From NCBI RefSeq assembly GCF_900104665.1, contig NZ_LT629969.1, forward strand, positions 839,716 to 903,715: DNA of 64,000 nt, given 5' to 3'. The notes below the pieces were generated by a model, which was not told the origin of the DNA, searched no databases, and saw only the letters and a program-made list of their open reading frames with translations. The DNA comes from Traorella massiliensis. Lineage in GTDB: Bacteria; Bacillota_I; Bacilli_A; Erysipelotrichales; Erysipelotrichaceae. This document shows positions 8,438 to 18,117 of the stretch, in pieces (positions within the stretch are counted from its first letter, which is position 1; the number at the start of each line of letters is the position of its first letter). Position numbers and translations under genes: made by a program.

Positions 8438-10189
8438 ATGAGCGAAAATAGAATTTATTCAATCAACGGGCCTGTTGTAAAGGTAAGAAATGCGAAAGAT
8501 TTTTCGATGCTGGAAATGGTCTATGTTGGTCATGCACAGTTAGTTGGTGAAGTCATTTCAATCAGTGAAAAAGAAACGACGATCCAGGTGTATGAATCAA
8601 CGACAGGACTTCGACCGGGAGAACCAGTTGAAGGAACAGGATCTCCTATCAGTGTTACGCTAGGTCCAGGTATCTTAAGAAATATTTTTGATGGAATCGA
8701 ACGGCCTCTTGAACAGATCGAAGCGGAAGCAGGAGCTTTTATTCCAACTGGAAGCCATGTTGCACCGTTAGATGTTCATAAAAAATGGTCTGTTACGGTT
8801 TGTGTAAAAAAAGGAGATAAGGTAAAGGGTGGCGATATTTTTGCGACCACACCTGAAACACATTTAATCGTTCATAAATGTATGATCCATCCTGATTTAA
8901 AGGGTGAGGTTGTAGATTGTGTCAGTGATGGAGAATATACCATTGAAGATACGATCATCAAAGTAAAAGATGACAACGGTATTATACATGAATGTAAATT
9001 AGCTCAGAAGTGGCCAATCAAAGACCCACGTCCGGTTGCAAAGCGATTGCCTTTATCGATTCCTTTGATCACAGGTCAGCGTGTTGTTGATACGCTTTTT
9101 CCAATAGCTAAGGGTGGTACAGCGGCGGTTCCAGGAGGATTTGGTACCGGTAAGACAATGATGCAGCACCAATTAGCTAAATGGTGTGATGCTGATATCA
9201 TCGTCTATGTTGGCTGTGGTGAACGTGGTAACGAAATGACACAGGTTTTGGAGGAGTTCAGAGAACTGATTGATCCAAAAAGTAAACATCCTTTGACAGA
9301 TCGTACAGTATTGATTGCAAATACTTCAAATATGCCAGTAGCTGCTCGTGAAGCATCTATTTATACAGGTGTTACCTTAGCTGAATATTATCGTGATATG
9401 GGCTATCATGTAGCTATCATGGCGGATTCTACGAGCCGTTGGGCTGAAGCATTGCGTGAAATCAGTGGACGTTTGGAAGAAATGCCTGCTGAAGAAGGAT
9501 TCCCAGCTTATCTTCCTTCTAGAATTTCACAGTTCTATGAACGTGCCGGTTATATGGAAACACTCAATGGAAAAAATGGTTCTGTATCAATTATAGGTGC
9601 CGTTTCACCACAGGGTGCTGATTTTTCAGAGCCGGTTACACAGAATACGAAACGTTTCGTACGCTGTTTCTGGGCGCTGGATAAGGCTTTGGCGTATGCC
9701 AGACATTATGCAGCCGTAAACTGGAATCAGAGTTATAGTGAATATGTCAGTGATCTTGAAAATTACTATAACGAAAAAATTAGTCCACGCTTTTTGAAAG
9801 ACCGTCAGGAAATCATGCAGATATTAAATGAAGAAACGAAGCTGATGGAAATCGTGAAGCTGATTGGTGCAGATGTACTGCCAGATGATCAGAAATGTAC
9901 GATTGAAGTTGCTAAGCTGATTCGTGTCGGCTTCCTGCAGCAGAATGCTTTCCACCCGGAGGATACGTATGTACCTTTGGAAAAACAGTTAAAGATGATG
10001 GATGTGATCCTGCATCTTAATAAGCGATGCAAAGAATGTGTTGAAAAGGGTATTCCGGTTAGCACCATTCTTTCATTAGGATTATTTGAAAAGATCGTAA
10101 AAATGAAATATGACGTACCGAATCATGATCTTCATCTTCTTGATGATTACATCAAAGAAATTGATGAGAAGATCTTATCCATTCAATAG
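8438..10189 (+). CDS. ntpA: V-type ATPase catalytic subunit A
   Basis: 583 residues. The Walker A motif is GGFGTGKT, with the catalytic lysine at K239. Downstream are the GCGERGNEM and [13 protein letters not shown] motifs of V-type catalytic subunits. The insertion between the N-terminal barrel and the nucleotide domain (about residues 110-190), absent from F-type beta subunits, confirms subunit A. Together with subunit B it forms the ATP-hydrolysing or ATP-making hexamer. The ribosome site is AAGGAGG. Confidence 0.96.
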   Translation: MSENRIYSINGPVVKVRNAKDFSMLEMVYVGHAQLVGEVISISEKETTIQVYESTTGLRPGEPVEGTGSPISVTLGPGILRNIFDGIERPLEQIEAEAGAFIPTGSHVAPLDVHKKWSVTVCVKKGDKVKGGDIFATTPETHLIVHKCMIHPDLKGEVVDCVSDGEYTIEDTIIKVKDDNGIIHECKLAQKWPIKDPRPVAKRLPLSIPLITGQRVVDTLFPIAKGGTAAVPGGFGTGKTMMQHQLAKWCDADIIVYVGCGERGNEMTQVLEEFRELIDPKSKHPLTDRTVLIANTSNMPVAAREASIYTGVTLAEYYRDMGYHVAIMADSTSRWAEALREISGRLEEMPAEEGFPAYLPSRISQFYERAGYMETLNGKNGSVSIIGAVSPQGADFSEPVTQNTKRFVRCFWALDKALAYARHYAAVNWNQSYSEYVSDLENYYNEKISPRFLKDRQEIMQILNEETKLMEIVKLIGADVLPDDQKCTIEVAKLIRVGFLQQNAFHPEDTYVPLEKQLKMMDVILHLNKRCKECVEKGIPVSTILSLGLFEKIVKMKYDVPNHDLHLLDDYIKEIDEKILSIQ

Positions 10190-10203
10190 AAAGGAGGATG
10201 CTT

Positions 10204-11649
10204 GTGAGCTTGCGTTATAAAGGATTGAGTGAAATCAATGGACCTTTGGTTGTTTTGGATCATGTACAAAATGCTAGCTTTGATGAAATTGTTGAGTTAG
10301 AACTTGAAAATGGTTCAACGCGAACAGGTAGAATCGTTCAAATTGAAGGGGAAAGAGTGGTTATTCAGGTATTTGAAGGAACCAATAAGATTTCATTAGT
10401 TAATACAACAACTCGATTGATGGGACATCCAATGGAACTTCCATTATCAAAAGAAATTTTAGGACGTACCTTTAATGGTGCCGGCAAACCTATTGATCAT
10501 TTAGGAAATATTTTTGCGGAAAAAAGAATGGACATTAATGGTCTTCCTTTGAATCCTGTCAGTCGTGTATATCCTAGAAATTATATTAATACTGGAATTT
10601 CTAGTATTGATGCATTAATGACATTGATTCGTGGTCAAAAACTGCCGATTTTCTCTGGTAGTGGTATGCCGCATAATCAATTAGCTGTACAAATCGTAAA
10701 ACAGGCGAATATCGCTGATAAAGAGGGAGCAGGCTTCTGTATCGTATTTGCGGCAATGGGTGTTAAAAACGATGTTGCCGATTACTTTAAAAGAAGTTTT
10801 GAAGAAGCAGGTGTCATGGAGCGTGTTGTCATGTTTGTCAATCTGGCAAACGATCCTATCATCGAGCGTATCTTAACACCTCGTTGTGCTTTGACTGCTG
10901 CGGAATACCTTGCTTATGAAAAAGATATGCATGTACTAGTTATTCTTAGTGATATGACTAGTTATTGTGAAGCAGTTCGTGAATTCTCAAGTTCAAAAGG
11001 TGAGATTCCAGGACGTAAAGGATATCCGGGATACTTATATTCTGATTTAGCTTCTTTGTATGAAAGAGCAGGTATTATTAAAGGAAGCAAGGGTTCTGTT
11101 ACACAGATTCCAATTTTAACGATGCCAAATGATGATATCACACACCCTGTACCTGATTTAACGGGATATATCACAGAAGGACAGATCTCATTGGATCGTA
11201 ACTTGGATCAGATGGGAATCTATCCGCCAGTAGGTGTATTACCTTCATTATCACGTCTGATGAAAGATGGTATTGGTGAAGGATATACGCGTGCAGATCA
11301 TTCAGCTTTAAGTAATCAGCTGTTTGCTGCTTATGCGAAAGTTTCTGATGCAAAGAGTCTAGCCAGTGTTATTGGTGAAGATGAATTAAGTGATGTAGAT
11401 AAAAAATATATGCTATTTGGAAACTTGTTTGAAGAACATTTTCTGAATCAGGGTTTTGATTGTAACCGTACGATCGATGAAACATTGGATCTTGGATGGA
11501 AACTTTTGTCAGTGCTTCCTAGAGGTGAACTGGATCGTGTCGATGATGAAGTACTTGATAAGTTCTATGATCATGAAGCTGCCGTTAAAGAATTTGGCTT
11601 AAAAGAAGAGAAGTTTATTAAGGAACTGGAGAGATCAGTCAATGGCTAA
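10204..11649 (+). CDS. ntpB: V-type ATPase regulatory subunit B
   Basis: 481 residues from GTG 10204. The upstream ATG at 10198 directly abuts the AAAGGAGG ribosome site and so is less likely. The P-loop position reads [14 protein letters not shown], lacking a normal Walker lysine, as expected for the non-catalytic B subunit, and [19 protein letters not shown] is a family signature. The gene overlaps subunit D by eight bases, which implies coupled translation. Confidence 0.95.
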   Translation: MSLRYKGLSEINGPLVVLDHVQNASFDEIVELELENGSTRTGRIVQIEGERVVIQVFEGTNKISLVNTTTRLMGHPMELPLSKEILGRTFNGAGKPIDHLGNIFAEKRMDINGLPLNPVSRVYPRNYINTGISSIDALMTLIRGQKLPIFSGSGMPHNQLAVQIVKQANIADKEGAGFCIVFAAMGVKNDVADYFKRSFEEAGVMERVVMFVNLANDPIIERILTPRCALTAAEYLAYEKDMHVLVILSDMTSYCEAVREFSSSKGEIPGRKGYPGYLYSDLASLYERAGIIKGSKGSVTQIPILTMPNDDITHPVPDLTGYITEGQISLDRNLDQMGIYPPVGVLPSLSRLMKDGIGEGYTRADHSALSNQLFAAYAKVSDAKSLASVIGEDELSDVDKKYMLFGNLFEEHFLNQGFDCNRTIDETLDLGWKLLSVLPRGELDRVDDEVLDKFYDHEAAVKEFGLKEEKFIKELERSVNG

Positions 11650-12268
11650 TCAGGTATTTCCAACAAAAGGAAATTTGATCGCATCAAAAAAATCATTGGA
11701 TCTTGCGACCATGGGATACGATTTGATGGATCGTAAACGTAATATCCTTATTCGTGAGATGATGGAACAGGTAGAGAGTGTTAAGAAGATCCGTGATGAC
11801 ATTGAAAAAGTATATAGCGAAGCATATTATGCTTTGTCAGAAGCAAATATGTCATTAGGGCTTATCAGTGACATTGTAGATGCCGTGCCGATCGATGATG
11901 GAATTCATGTGACTTATCGTAGTGTTATGGGGGTAGAGCTTCCAAAGATTACTTATGATGAACCAAGTCTTGAATTAACTTATGGTTTAGACCGAGCAAA
12001 TTCAAAACTGGATTATTGTTATCGCTGCTTTACAAAAGTAAAACAGCTGACGATCGTTCTTGTTCAGGTAGAGAATAGTGTCTATCGTTTGGCCAATGCG
12101 ATCATGAAAACGCAGAAAAGAGCCAATGCATTAAAAAATATCGTAATTCCTAATATGGAATCAACGGTAAAATTCATCACGGAATCACTGGAAGAAAAGG
12201 AAAGAGAAGAATTCTCTCGTCAAAAGGTGATCAAAACAATGATGGATCATAAAAGAATGGAATCTTAA
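11642..12268 (+). CDS. ntpD: V-type ATPase subunit D (rotor shaft)
   Basis: 208 residues, with two long helices at the ends and the family N-terminus [18 protein letters not shown]. Subunit D is the coiled-coil central shaft that turns inside the A3B3 ring. It is the last gene of the operon; its start overlaps subunit B by eight bases and a terminator follows 30 bases after its stop. All nine subunits expected for a bacterial V-type enzyme are now accounted for. Confidence 0.93.
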   Translation: MANQVFPTKGNLIASKKSLDLATMGYDLMDRKRNILIREMMEQVESVKKIRDDIEKVYSEAYYALSEANMSLGLISDIVDAVPIDDGIHVTYRSVMGVELPKITYDEPSLELTYGLDRANSKLDYCYRCFTKVKQLTIVLVQVENSVYRLANAIMKTQKRANALKNIVIPNMESTVKFITESLEEKEREEFSRQKVIKTMMDHKRMES

Positions 12269-12297
12269 GATAGACAAAATGTATATAAAAAAATAGA

Positions 12298-12324
12298 GAT
12301 GATAGTTTGACTGTCATCTTTTTT
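12298..12324 (+). terminator. Terminator of the V-ATPase operon
   Basis: GATGATAG/CTGTCATC stem (one G-T pair) with a five-base loop, followed by TTTTTT. Confidence 0.8.
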
Positions 12325-12349
12325 ATCATGTGCGATTGAACAAGAAAAT

Positions 12350-12367
12350 GATTTTGTAACCAAAATC
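12350..12367. repeat. Short palindrome at the tnpB 3' side
   Basis: GATTTTG-TAAC-CAAAATC, a perfect seven-base stem. It is a candidate right-end hairpin of the element and lies where the guide-like RNA of TnpB elements would end. Confidence 0.4.
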
Positions 12368-12437
12368 ATATGCAAATAAGCGACTCCCTATCTGCATACC
12401 CACCTGCCTTTCTAGCGGCGTGGTTCCACCGACACCT

Positions 12438-12656
12438 TCACATCTCCTTCTTTTGCTCCTCTCTGAAGCGTAAGGCATTGGCGAAATGTTCCAGTGTCAG
12501 CTTATTATTTTTTTCTGGCAGGATTCCATCCCTTTGCCATGCTTCCATCTTCCAGTGAATCGCATGACTGCCGGGTCCTGCTTCTTTTCTATCTGAACAG
12601 GCATAAATACGGGGTCCTCTGACATTCCTCCAATGTCGCTTTCCCCAGATCCCTGA
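12438..12656 (-). pseudogene. Displaced C-terminal segment of the TnpB-related gene
   Basis: A frame shifted by one base from the upstream tnpB frame is open from 12656 to a TGA at 12438-12440. After the tnpB stop it reads like real protein, for example AGPGSHAIHWKMEAWQRDG followed by a charged helix, and shares the GC-rich composition of the gene. It is probably the original C-terminus, cut off by a one-base indel somewhere between 12589 and 12656. A separate small gene is less likely, since no start or ribosome site is seen. Confidence 0.5.
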
Positions 12657-14031
12657 TCACTTCTTTCCATTCCCTGTATTCATGATATTCGTTCGGTATC
12701 CTTTCCCGGTACCCTTCTCCCCTCCTTGCAATCACATACGCTGCACTGTGGTGGATGCTTAGCCCTAGCCGCTTCGCATATTTCAGCTTCCCGATCTGCG
12801 TTGTGTGCCTTGGATCCACCTTCCTTAAATATACTCCTTTTTCCATGCATTTCCTTTCGATCTTCTCCTCCAGCCTCTTATATGCAAATGTTCCCAGCAT
12901 CCGGTTATAGTTCCTGTCCCTGTACAGGCTCTCTTCTTTCTTCCTCTCGAATTCTAAATCTTCCATGATCAGATTCTTTTTCTTGCCCGCACATTCCTCT
13001 ACGATCCGTTTCACTGCCACATACCTTTCATATTCCCTCTGGTTCCTTGTTCCTCTTTCTTTCAATGGAATCCTCCATGCCTTTACCAGATTCCCTTTTC
13101 TGTCGGTTTCTGCCAGCGCTATATGATCCCTGTTGATATCCATTCCGATACTTCCTCTGCCGGATGGTAATACCGGCTCGCCAGGATATTCAGCAATTGC
13201 TTTGATGATAAAATATTCTCCATGATCATACAGCTCATACGCAATGGCCTTCCCGGGAGTATTGTGCTTCATTCTTACTGCTCTTTCTATATGCTCCCTG
13301 TGCTGATGAAAAACAACCGGCATCCTTATTTCCTGTCTGATTCCCCGGTAGACAAGAATCCCTTCATCGATATGATATTTGAAAAGATTATTGCCGTACT
13401 TTCCCTGCCTTCTTCCGCAGATCAGCATCCTTTTTCTGCGGTTATAGCGGTAGGTATCCATATCATGCTTCAGATTCTTCCTTCCTCCGAAGCATACGCT
13501 TTTCGGCTTTTCCATGAATCTTTCCTTTTTCTGCTTTTCTCCTGTTAACCGATACTTTAATAGTTTGATCTGATTCTTCAGATTCTTTATTTTAGGATCG
13601 ATCACAGTTGCTTCATACAGATAGTCCTTTTCTGTAGTTCCATGCAGTTTCGTTTTCCGGATCATCTTTTCCTTTTCACAGATGACCTTTTCCAGTTCCG
13701 TTTCCTTTTCTCTGATCTTCATTCTGATCCTATTCATTCTTTTATCTGTTTTCCGGATCAGTTTTTTATTCAAGGCAGCATTAGCCTTTAGCAGGGCCTT
13801 GGCTTCATGGACAGCAGACAGAGGGATATAGTCATTGAGATGAAACTGCTTTTTAAGGAGCTGGTGAAGCTCGCTGTCCTTAAACGCGGCTCCCTTATAG
13901 GCACGATCGTAAAGACATTTATAGGCCTTATGAAGGACACGGTTATAGACAGCAAGATCATGAAGAACGGTGTTCTTCAGATCAGGGAATTCGCGGTAAT
14001 AGAAACGGTTGGAAAGAGAAAAGACTTTCAT
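12589..14031 (-). CDS. tnpB: TnpB-related RuvC-fold protein (C-terminally frameshifted)
   Basis: 480 residues. RuvC I is GSIGMDINRDHIALA (catalytic Asp), RuvC II is LIMEDLEFERKK (catalytic Glu), and the RuvC III region reads LGLSIHHSAAYVIARRG. In related proteins an Asp usually stands in this third block; here His is seen. The CxxC zinc ribbon of classical TnpB is also absent, as in the subgroup labelled TnpB-related. The N-terminal 170 residues are basic and helical. The ribosome site AAGGAGG is strong. The reading frame stops at 12589, but coding-like sequence continues in another frame to 12438, so the natural protein is probably longer. TnpB proteins are RNA-guided nucleases; activity of this one is doubtful. 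Confidence 0.8.
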   Translation of the reverse strand: MKVFSLSNRFYYREFPDLKNTVLHDLAVYNRVLHKAYKCLYDRAYKGAAFKDSELHQLLKKQFHLNDYIPLSAVHEAKALLKANAALNKKLIRKTDKRMNRIRMKIREKETELEKVICEKEKMIRKTKLHGTTEKDYLYEATVIDPKIKNLKNQIKLLKYRLTGEKQKKERFMEKPKSVCFGGRKNLKHDMDTYRYNRRKRMLICGRRQGKYGNNLFKYHIDEGILVYRGIRQEIRMPVVFHQHREHIERAVRMKHNTPGKAIAYELYDHGEYFIIKAIAEYPGEPVLPSGRGSIGMDINRDHIALAETDRKGNLVKAWRIPLKERGTRNQREYERYVAVKRIVEECAGKKKNLIMEDLEFERKKEESLYRDRNYNRMLGTFAYKRLEEKIERKCMEKGVYLRKVDPRHTTQIGKLKYAKRLGLSIHHSAAYVIARRGEGYRERIPNEYHEYREWKEVIRDLGKATLEECQRTPYLCLFR

Positions 14032-14210
14032 GATGCCTCCTTGACAGAAATGAGATGTTTTGTACAGATATTATATCATAATAATAGATATAATGATACT
14101 ATAATTTTAAAATAATGATATATATTATCATAACATAAATCACACTTAACTTTTTTTTATTTTCTTTCATCATCTTTCTATCAATCAAAAAATGAAATTT
14201 CCTAATATAT

Positions 14211-14244
14211 AAAAAAAAGATGATAGAAATTAAATTCTATCATC
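14211..14244 (-). terminator. Terminator of groESL
   Basis: GATGATAGAA/TTCTATCATC ten-base stem just downstream of groEL. On the minus strand it is followed by a run of eight T (plus-strand A run at 14211-14218). Confidence 0.85.
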
Positions 14245-14254
14245 ACTTATTTAA

Positions 14255-15877
<1,623 letters not shown>

Positions 15878-15892
15878 TTATTCCTCCCTTAA

Positions 15893-16153
15893 TTACTCTA
15901 CAATAGCCAATATGTCTTTTTCTTCAATAACTACATAATCTTCATGATCTAAAGTAATGCTTGTTCCGGAGTATTCCTTGTAAACAACACGATCATTTTC
16001 TTTGATTTCTGATTCGCATTTTGGACCTTTTGCTAATACCTTTCCAACGCTAGGCATTTTCTTGTTTTCTGTTGTTAAAATGATACCACTTGAAGTTTTG
16101 TTTTCAATTTCTTCTTTTTTTAATACTACCTGATTGTGTAATGGCTTTAACAT
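15893..16153 (-). CDS. groS: Co-chaperonin GroES
   Basis: 86 residues, slightly shorter than the usual 94-95. The beta-barrel opening LKPLHNQVVLKKEE and the mobile loop ENKTSSGIILTT, which docks on GroEL, are present, as is the terminal VIEEKDILAIVE strand. It caps the GroEL cavity. It is the first gene of the groESL operon, with an AAGGAGTG ribosome site and the HrcA-type operator about 30 bases upstream of the start. Confidence 0.96.
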   Translation of the reverse strand: MLKPLHNQVVLKKEEIENKTSSGIILTTENKKMPSVGKVLAKGPKCESEIKENDRVVYKEYSGTSITLDHEDYVVIEEKDILAIVE

Positions 16154-16184
16154 AATTTTATATCACTCCTTATTGTTTGTTGTT

Positions 16185-16211
16185 TTAGCACTTGCCAAAA
16201 CTAAGTGCTAA
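16185..16211. promoter_or_regulatory. CIRCE operator 1 (HrcA binding site)
   Basis: TTAGCACTT-N9-AAGTGCTAA: perfect nine-base arms with the canonical nine-base spacer. One base per arm differs from the consensus TTAGCACTC/GAGTGCTAA. It covers the expected transcript start of groESL. Confidence 0.95.
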
Positions 16212-16215
16212 TATA

Positions 16216-16244
16216 TTTATACCACGTTGTTAGCAAACTGTCAA
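16216..16244 (-). promoter_or_regulatory. groESL promoter
   Basis: On the minus strand: TTGACA (plus 16239-16244), a 17-base spacer and TATAAA (plus 16216-16221). The -35 is consensus. The promoter is bracketed by two CIRCE-type operators. Confidence 0.9.
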
Positions 16245-16256
16245 TACGACTGCTAA
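16230..16256. promoter_or_regulatory. Degenerate second CIRCE operator over the -35
   Basis: TTAGCAAAC-N9-GACTGCTAA has the CIRCE architecture with exactly nine spacer bases; three of 18 arm bases depart from consensus. It spans the groESL -35 hexamer. The inverted repeat is visible; binding by HrcA is inferred. Confidence 0.7.
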
Positions 16257-16455
16257 CTTTTTTGTCATTTCATTACAATTTTTATTTATATCGTATTATA
16301 TATTATATGAATAAAATTTATATAAAGAACCTTTTGATCAATGACAGGGAAGATAAGAACAGAATAAAAAATATACCTTATTTATTTAATTATCGTATTT
16401 CAGACAATAACTTTACCAATTTTTCACATTTAATAAAAAAAATTTAAAAAAGTTC

Positions 16456-16484
16456 TTGCATTTTAAGAAAAGCTAGGTTATTAT
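16456..16484 (+). promoter_or_regulatory. Promoter of the tRNA cluster
   Basis: TTGCAT at 16456-16461, a 17-base spacer and TATTAT at 16479-16484, about 27 bases before the first tRNA. Confidence 0.7.
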
Positions 16485-16510
16485 ATATAGGCACTGATTA
16501 GTGCTGATAT

Positions 16511-16587
16511 GCGCCGTTAGCTCAACTGGATAGAGCGTTTGACTACGGATCAAAAGGTTGTGGGTTCGATTCCTGTACGGCGCGCCA
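16511..16587 (+). tRNA. tRNA-Arg(ACG)
   Basis: 77 bases with encoded CCA. The acceptor GCGCCGT/ACGGCGC pairs fully; the anticodon loop CTACGGA gives ACG (A34 normally edited to inosine). Confidence 0.97.
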
Positions 16588-16592
16588 TTTAA

Positions 16593-16669
16593 CGGGATGT
16601 AGCACAGCTTGGTAGTGCACTTGATTTGGGATCAAGGGGTCGCAGGTTCGAATCCTGTCATCCCGACCA
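16593..16669 (+). tRNA. tRNA-Pro(TGG)
   Basis: 77 bases, CCA encoded. The acceptor begins CGGGATG; the anticodon loop TTTGGGA gives TGG. Confidence 0.97.
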
Positions 16670-16676
16670 TTAATTT

Positions 16677-16753
16677 GGCTGGGTAGCTTAGTTGGCTAGA
16701 GCATCCGGTTCATACCCGGAAGGTCATGGGTTCGAGTCCCATCCCCGCCACCA
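16677..16753 (+). tRNA. tRNA-Met(CAT), elongator type
   Basis: 77 bases, CCA encoded. The anticodon loop TTCATAC gives CAT, within the GGTTCATACCC context of elongator methionine tRNA. The acceptor GGCTGGG/CCCCGCC has one mismatch, T4 opposite C69. Confidence 0.9.
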
Positions 16754-16766
16754 TATATTTAATCCT

Positions 16767-16843
16767 GGACCATTAGCTCAGTTGGTTAGAGCATCCGGCT
16801 CATAACCGGTGGGTCGTGGGTTCAAGTCCTACATGGTCCACCA
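16767..16843 (+). tRNA. tRNA(CAT), probably tRNA-Ile2 read with lysidine
   Basis: 77 bases, CCA encoded. The anticodon loop CTCATAA gives CAT. The body (GGACC acceptor, GGCTCATAACC arm) resembles bacterial Ile2 tRNAs, whose C34 is changed to lysidine to read AUA, more than elongator Met. The identity is inferred. Confidence 0.8.
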
Positions 16844-16858
16844 TTTTAATTAAGTAGT

Positions 16859-16949
16859 GGAGGAATACCCAAGTGGCTGAAGGGTCCGGTCTTGAAAACC
16901 GGTAGGTCGGGAAACCGGCGCCTGGGTTCGAATCCCAGTTCCTCCGCCA
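16859..16949 (+). tRNA. tRNA-Ser(TGA)
   Basis: 91 bases with the long class II variable arm and encoded CCA. The acceptor GGAGGAA/TTCCTCC is paired; the anticodon loop CTTGAAA gives TGA. Confidence 0.97.
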
Positions 16950-16973
16950 TTATTTAAAAATTTGTTTACACAT

Positions 16974-17050
<77 letters not shown>

Positions 17051-17053
17051 AAT

Positions 17054-17129
<76 letters not shown>

Positions 17130-17139
17130 TTGGAAAATG

Positions 17140-17176
17140 AGCGAAAGCCTTGTATGAAAGCTTTCGCTTTTTTTTG
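17140..17176 (+). terminator. Terminator of the tRNA cluster
   Basis: AGCGAAAGC/GCTTTCGCT stem followed by eight T. Confidence 0.9.
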
Positions 17177-17440
17177 TTTTAAAATGATGATTTTCATATC
17201 TTTATAAACAATAGTTCAGGAGAAACCAAAAAAATGAATAATAGGTTCATGGTTTTATCCTTTTTTTCAATGAATAAGGATGTTTGGGTTAAATAAACCT
17301 ATATAAACTTGCGATAAATTCTAAATATGTATTTTATTCATTTGTAAAATGTGTTAGAATAATGTTGAAAGTGAGGGTGATAGCATGTTTTTAAATATAA
17401 ACGTATCTCAGTCATTTTCAGAAAATTATATATTGAAATC
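17177..17440. other. Gene-free stretch between tRNAs and the purine leader
   Basis: AT-rich. It holds an extended -10 (TGT-TAGAAT, 17352-17360) and, at 17385, a tiny frame of 19 codons (begins MFLNINV) with only a weak GTGAGGG ribosome site. The -10 is the only promoter-like signal seen upstream of the riboswitch. Confidence 0.4.
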
Positions 17441-17470
17441 ATAGATGTTTTTGACGCATCTATTTTTTCT
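17441..17470 (+). terminator. Hairpin with T-run upstream of the riboswitch
   Basis: ATAGATG at 17441-17447 pairs with CATCTAT at 17457-17463, followed by a T-rich run. It resembles a terminator but lies between the likely promoter and the riboswitch. Confidence 0.5.
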
Positions 17471-17485
17471 TTTATTGGTTTTGAA

Positions 17486-17550
17486 TTGTATAATCGTGAG
17501 GATATGGCTCGCAAGTTTCTACCGCTTTTCCGTAAAAAAAGCGACTACAA
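17486..17550 (+). promoter_or_regulatory. Guanine riboswitch (purine aptamer)
   Basis: P1 is TTGTA (17486-17490) with TACAA (17546-17550). The core contains the conserved TATAATCG and GATATGG, and TTTCTACC before P3. The 3' junction reads GCGACTACAA: the C in GACTA is the position that pairs with the ligand, and C selects guanine (U would select adenine). The layout closely follows the xpt-pbuX aptamer. It should shut down the purine operon when guanine is abundant. Confidence 0.93.
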
Positions 17551-17574
17551 AGCAAAAGTCTTTTTTGTTTTGTG

Positions 17575-17600
17575 GACATTAGATTTCTAATGTCTTTTTA
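17575..17600 (+). terminator. Riboswitch-controlled terminator of the purine operon
   Basis: GACATTAG-ATTT-CTAATGTC followed by TTTTTA, 25 bases after the aptamer and just before purE. It serves as the expression platform: ligand binding should favour this hairpin. Confidence 0.88.
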
Positions 17601-17620
17601 TATTTAAAAAGGAGAGAAAG

Positions 17621-18109
17621 ATGGAAAGAAAACCGTTGGTTGGAATCGTGATGGGTTCCATGAGTGATTTTGACTGTGTTGTGGAAACAACAAAGCTTTT
17701 GGAGGAATTTGATATTCCTTATGAAAAGATCGTATTAAGTGCGCATCGCACACCCGATGAAACGATTGCTTATGCGAAAAGTGCTTATGAAAGAGGACTA
17801 AAGATCATTATTGCTGCTGCAGGCGGAGCTGCACATCTGGCAGGTGTGATTGCGGGATGTACTACGCTTCCGGTCATCGGTATTCCTATTAAGACAAGTA
17901 CGCTGGATGGCCTTGATTCACTTTTAAGTATCGTTCAGATGCCAGCTGGAGTTCCGGTTGCGACAGTTGCTATTGGTAAAGCAGGAGCTAAAAATGCGGC
18001 CGTGCTTTGCGCAACGATATTAGGGGCTTTTGATGAGAAATATCATCAGAAGATGCTTGATCATAAAGAAAGCATGAAACGCAATGTGCTTGAAAATATG
18101 AAATTCTAG
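17621..18109 (+). CDS. purE: N5-carboxyaminoimidazole ribonucleotide mutase PurE
   Basis: 162 residues, class I PurE. The signature GSMSDFDCV near the N-terminus, the SAHRTPD loop and [11 protein letters not shown] are intact. It moves the carboxylate of N5-CAIR to C4 to give CAIR in IMP synthesis. No purK (the ATP-dependent partner that makes N5-CAIR) follows it in the operon, so PurK must be encoded elsewhere, or carboxylation occurs differently. First gene after the riboswitch, with an AAAGGAGAG ribosome site. Confidence 0.95.
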   Translation: MERKPLVGIVMGSMSDFDCVVETTKLLEEFDIPYEKIVLSAHRTPDETIAYAKSAYERGLKIIIAAAGGAAHLAGVIAGCTTLPVIGIPIKTSTLDGLDSLLSIVQMPAGVPVATVAIGKAGAKNAAVLCATILGAFDEKYHQKMLDHKESMKRNVLENMKF

Positions 18110-18117
18110 GAGGAAAC

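Larger units (their letters stand above)
12340..14131 (-). mobile_element. tnpB-only insertion element (IS605/IS1341-like)
   Basis: A GC-richer block carrying a single TnpB-type gene and no TnpA. Small palindromes lie near both edges: GATTTTG/CAAAATC at 12350-12367, and ATGATA-TATAT-TATCAT at 14115-14131. IS200/IS605 elements end in subterminal hairpins rather than inverted repeats, so these may mark the ends; the exact borders are estimates. The element lies between the V-ATPase operon and groEL without breaking either. Confidence 0.6.

Noticed and set aside
12370-14115. Plus-strand frames of 62-108 codons within the tnpB element
   Set aside because: They are antisense to a strongly supported gene and arise from its GC-rich codon pattern.
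16205-16447. An 80-codon plus-strand frame beginning in the groES operator
   Set aside because: It starts inside CIRCE, has no ribosome site and very AT-rich random-like composition.
17486-17494. TTGTATAAT read as a promoter -10
   Set aside because: It is part of the conserved aptamer sequence of the guanine riboswitch and lacks a -35.
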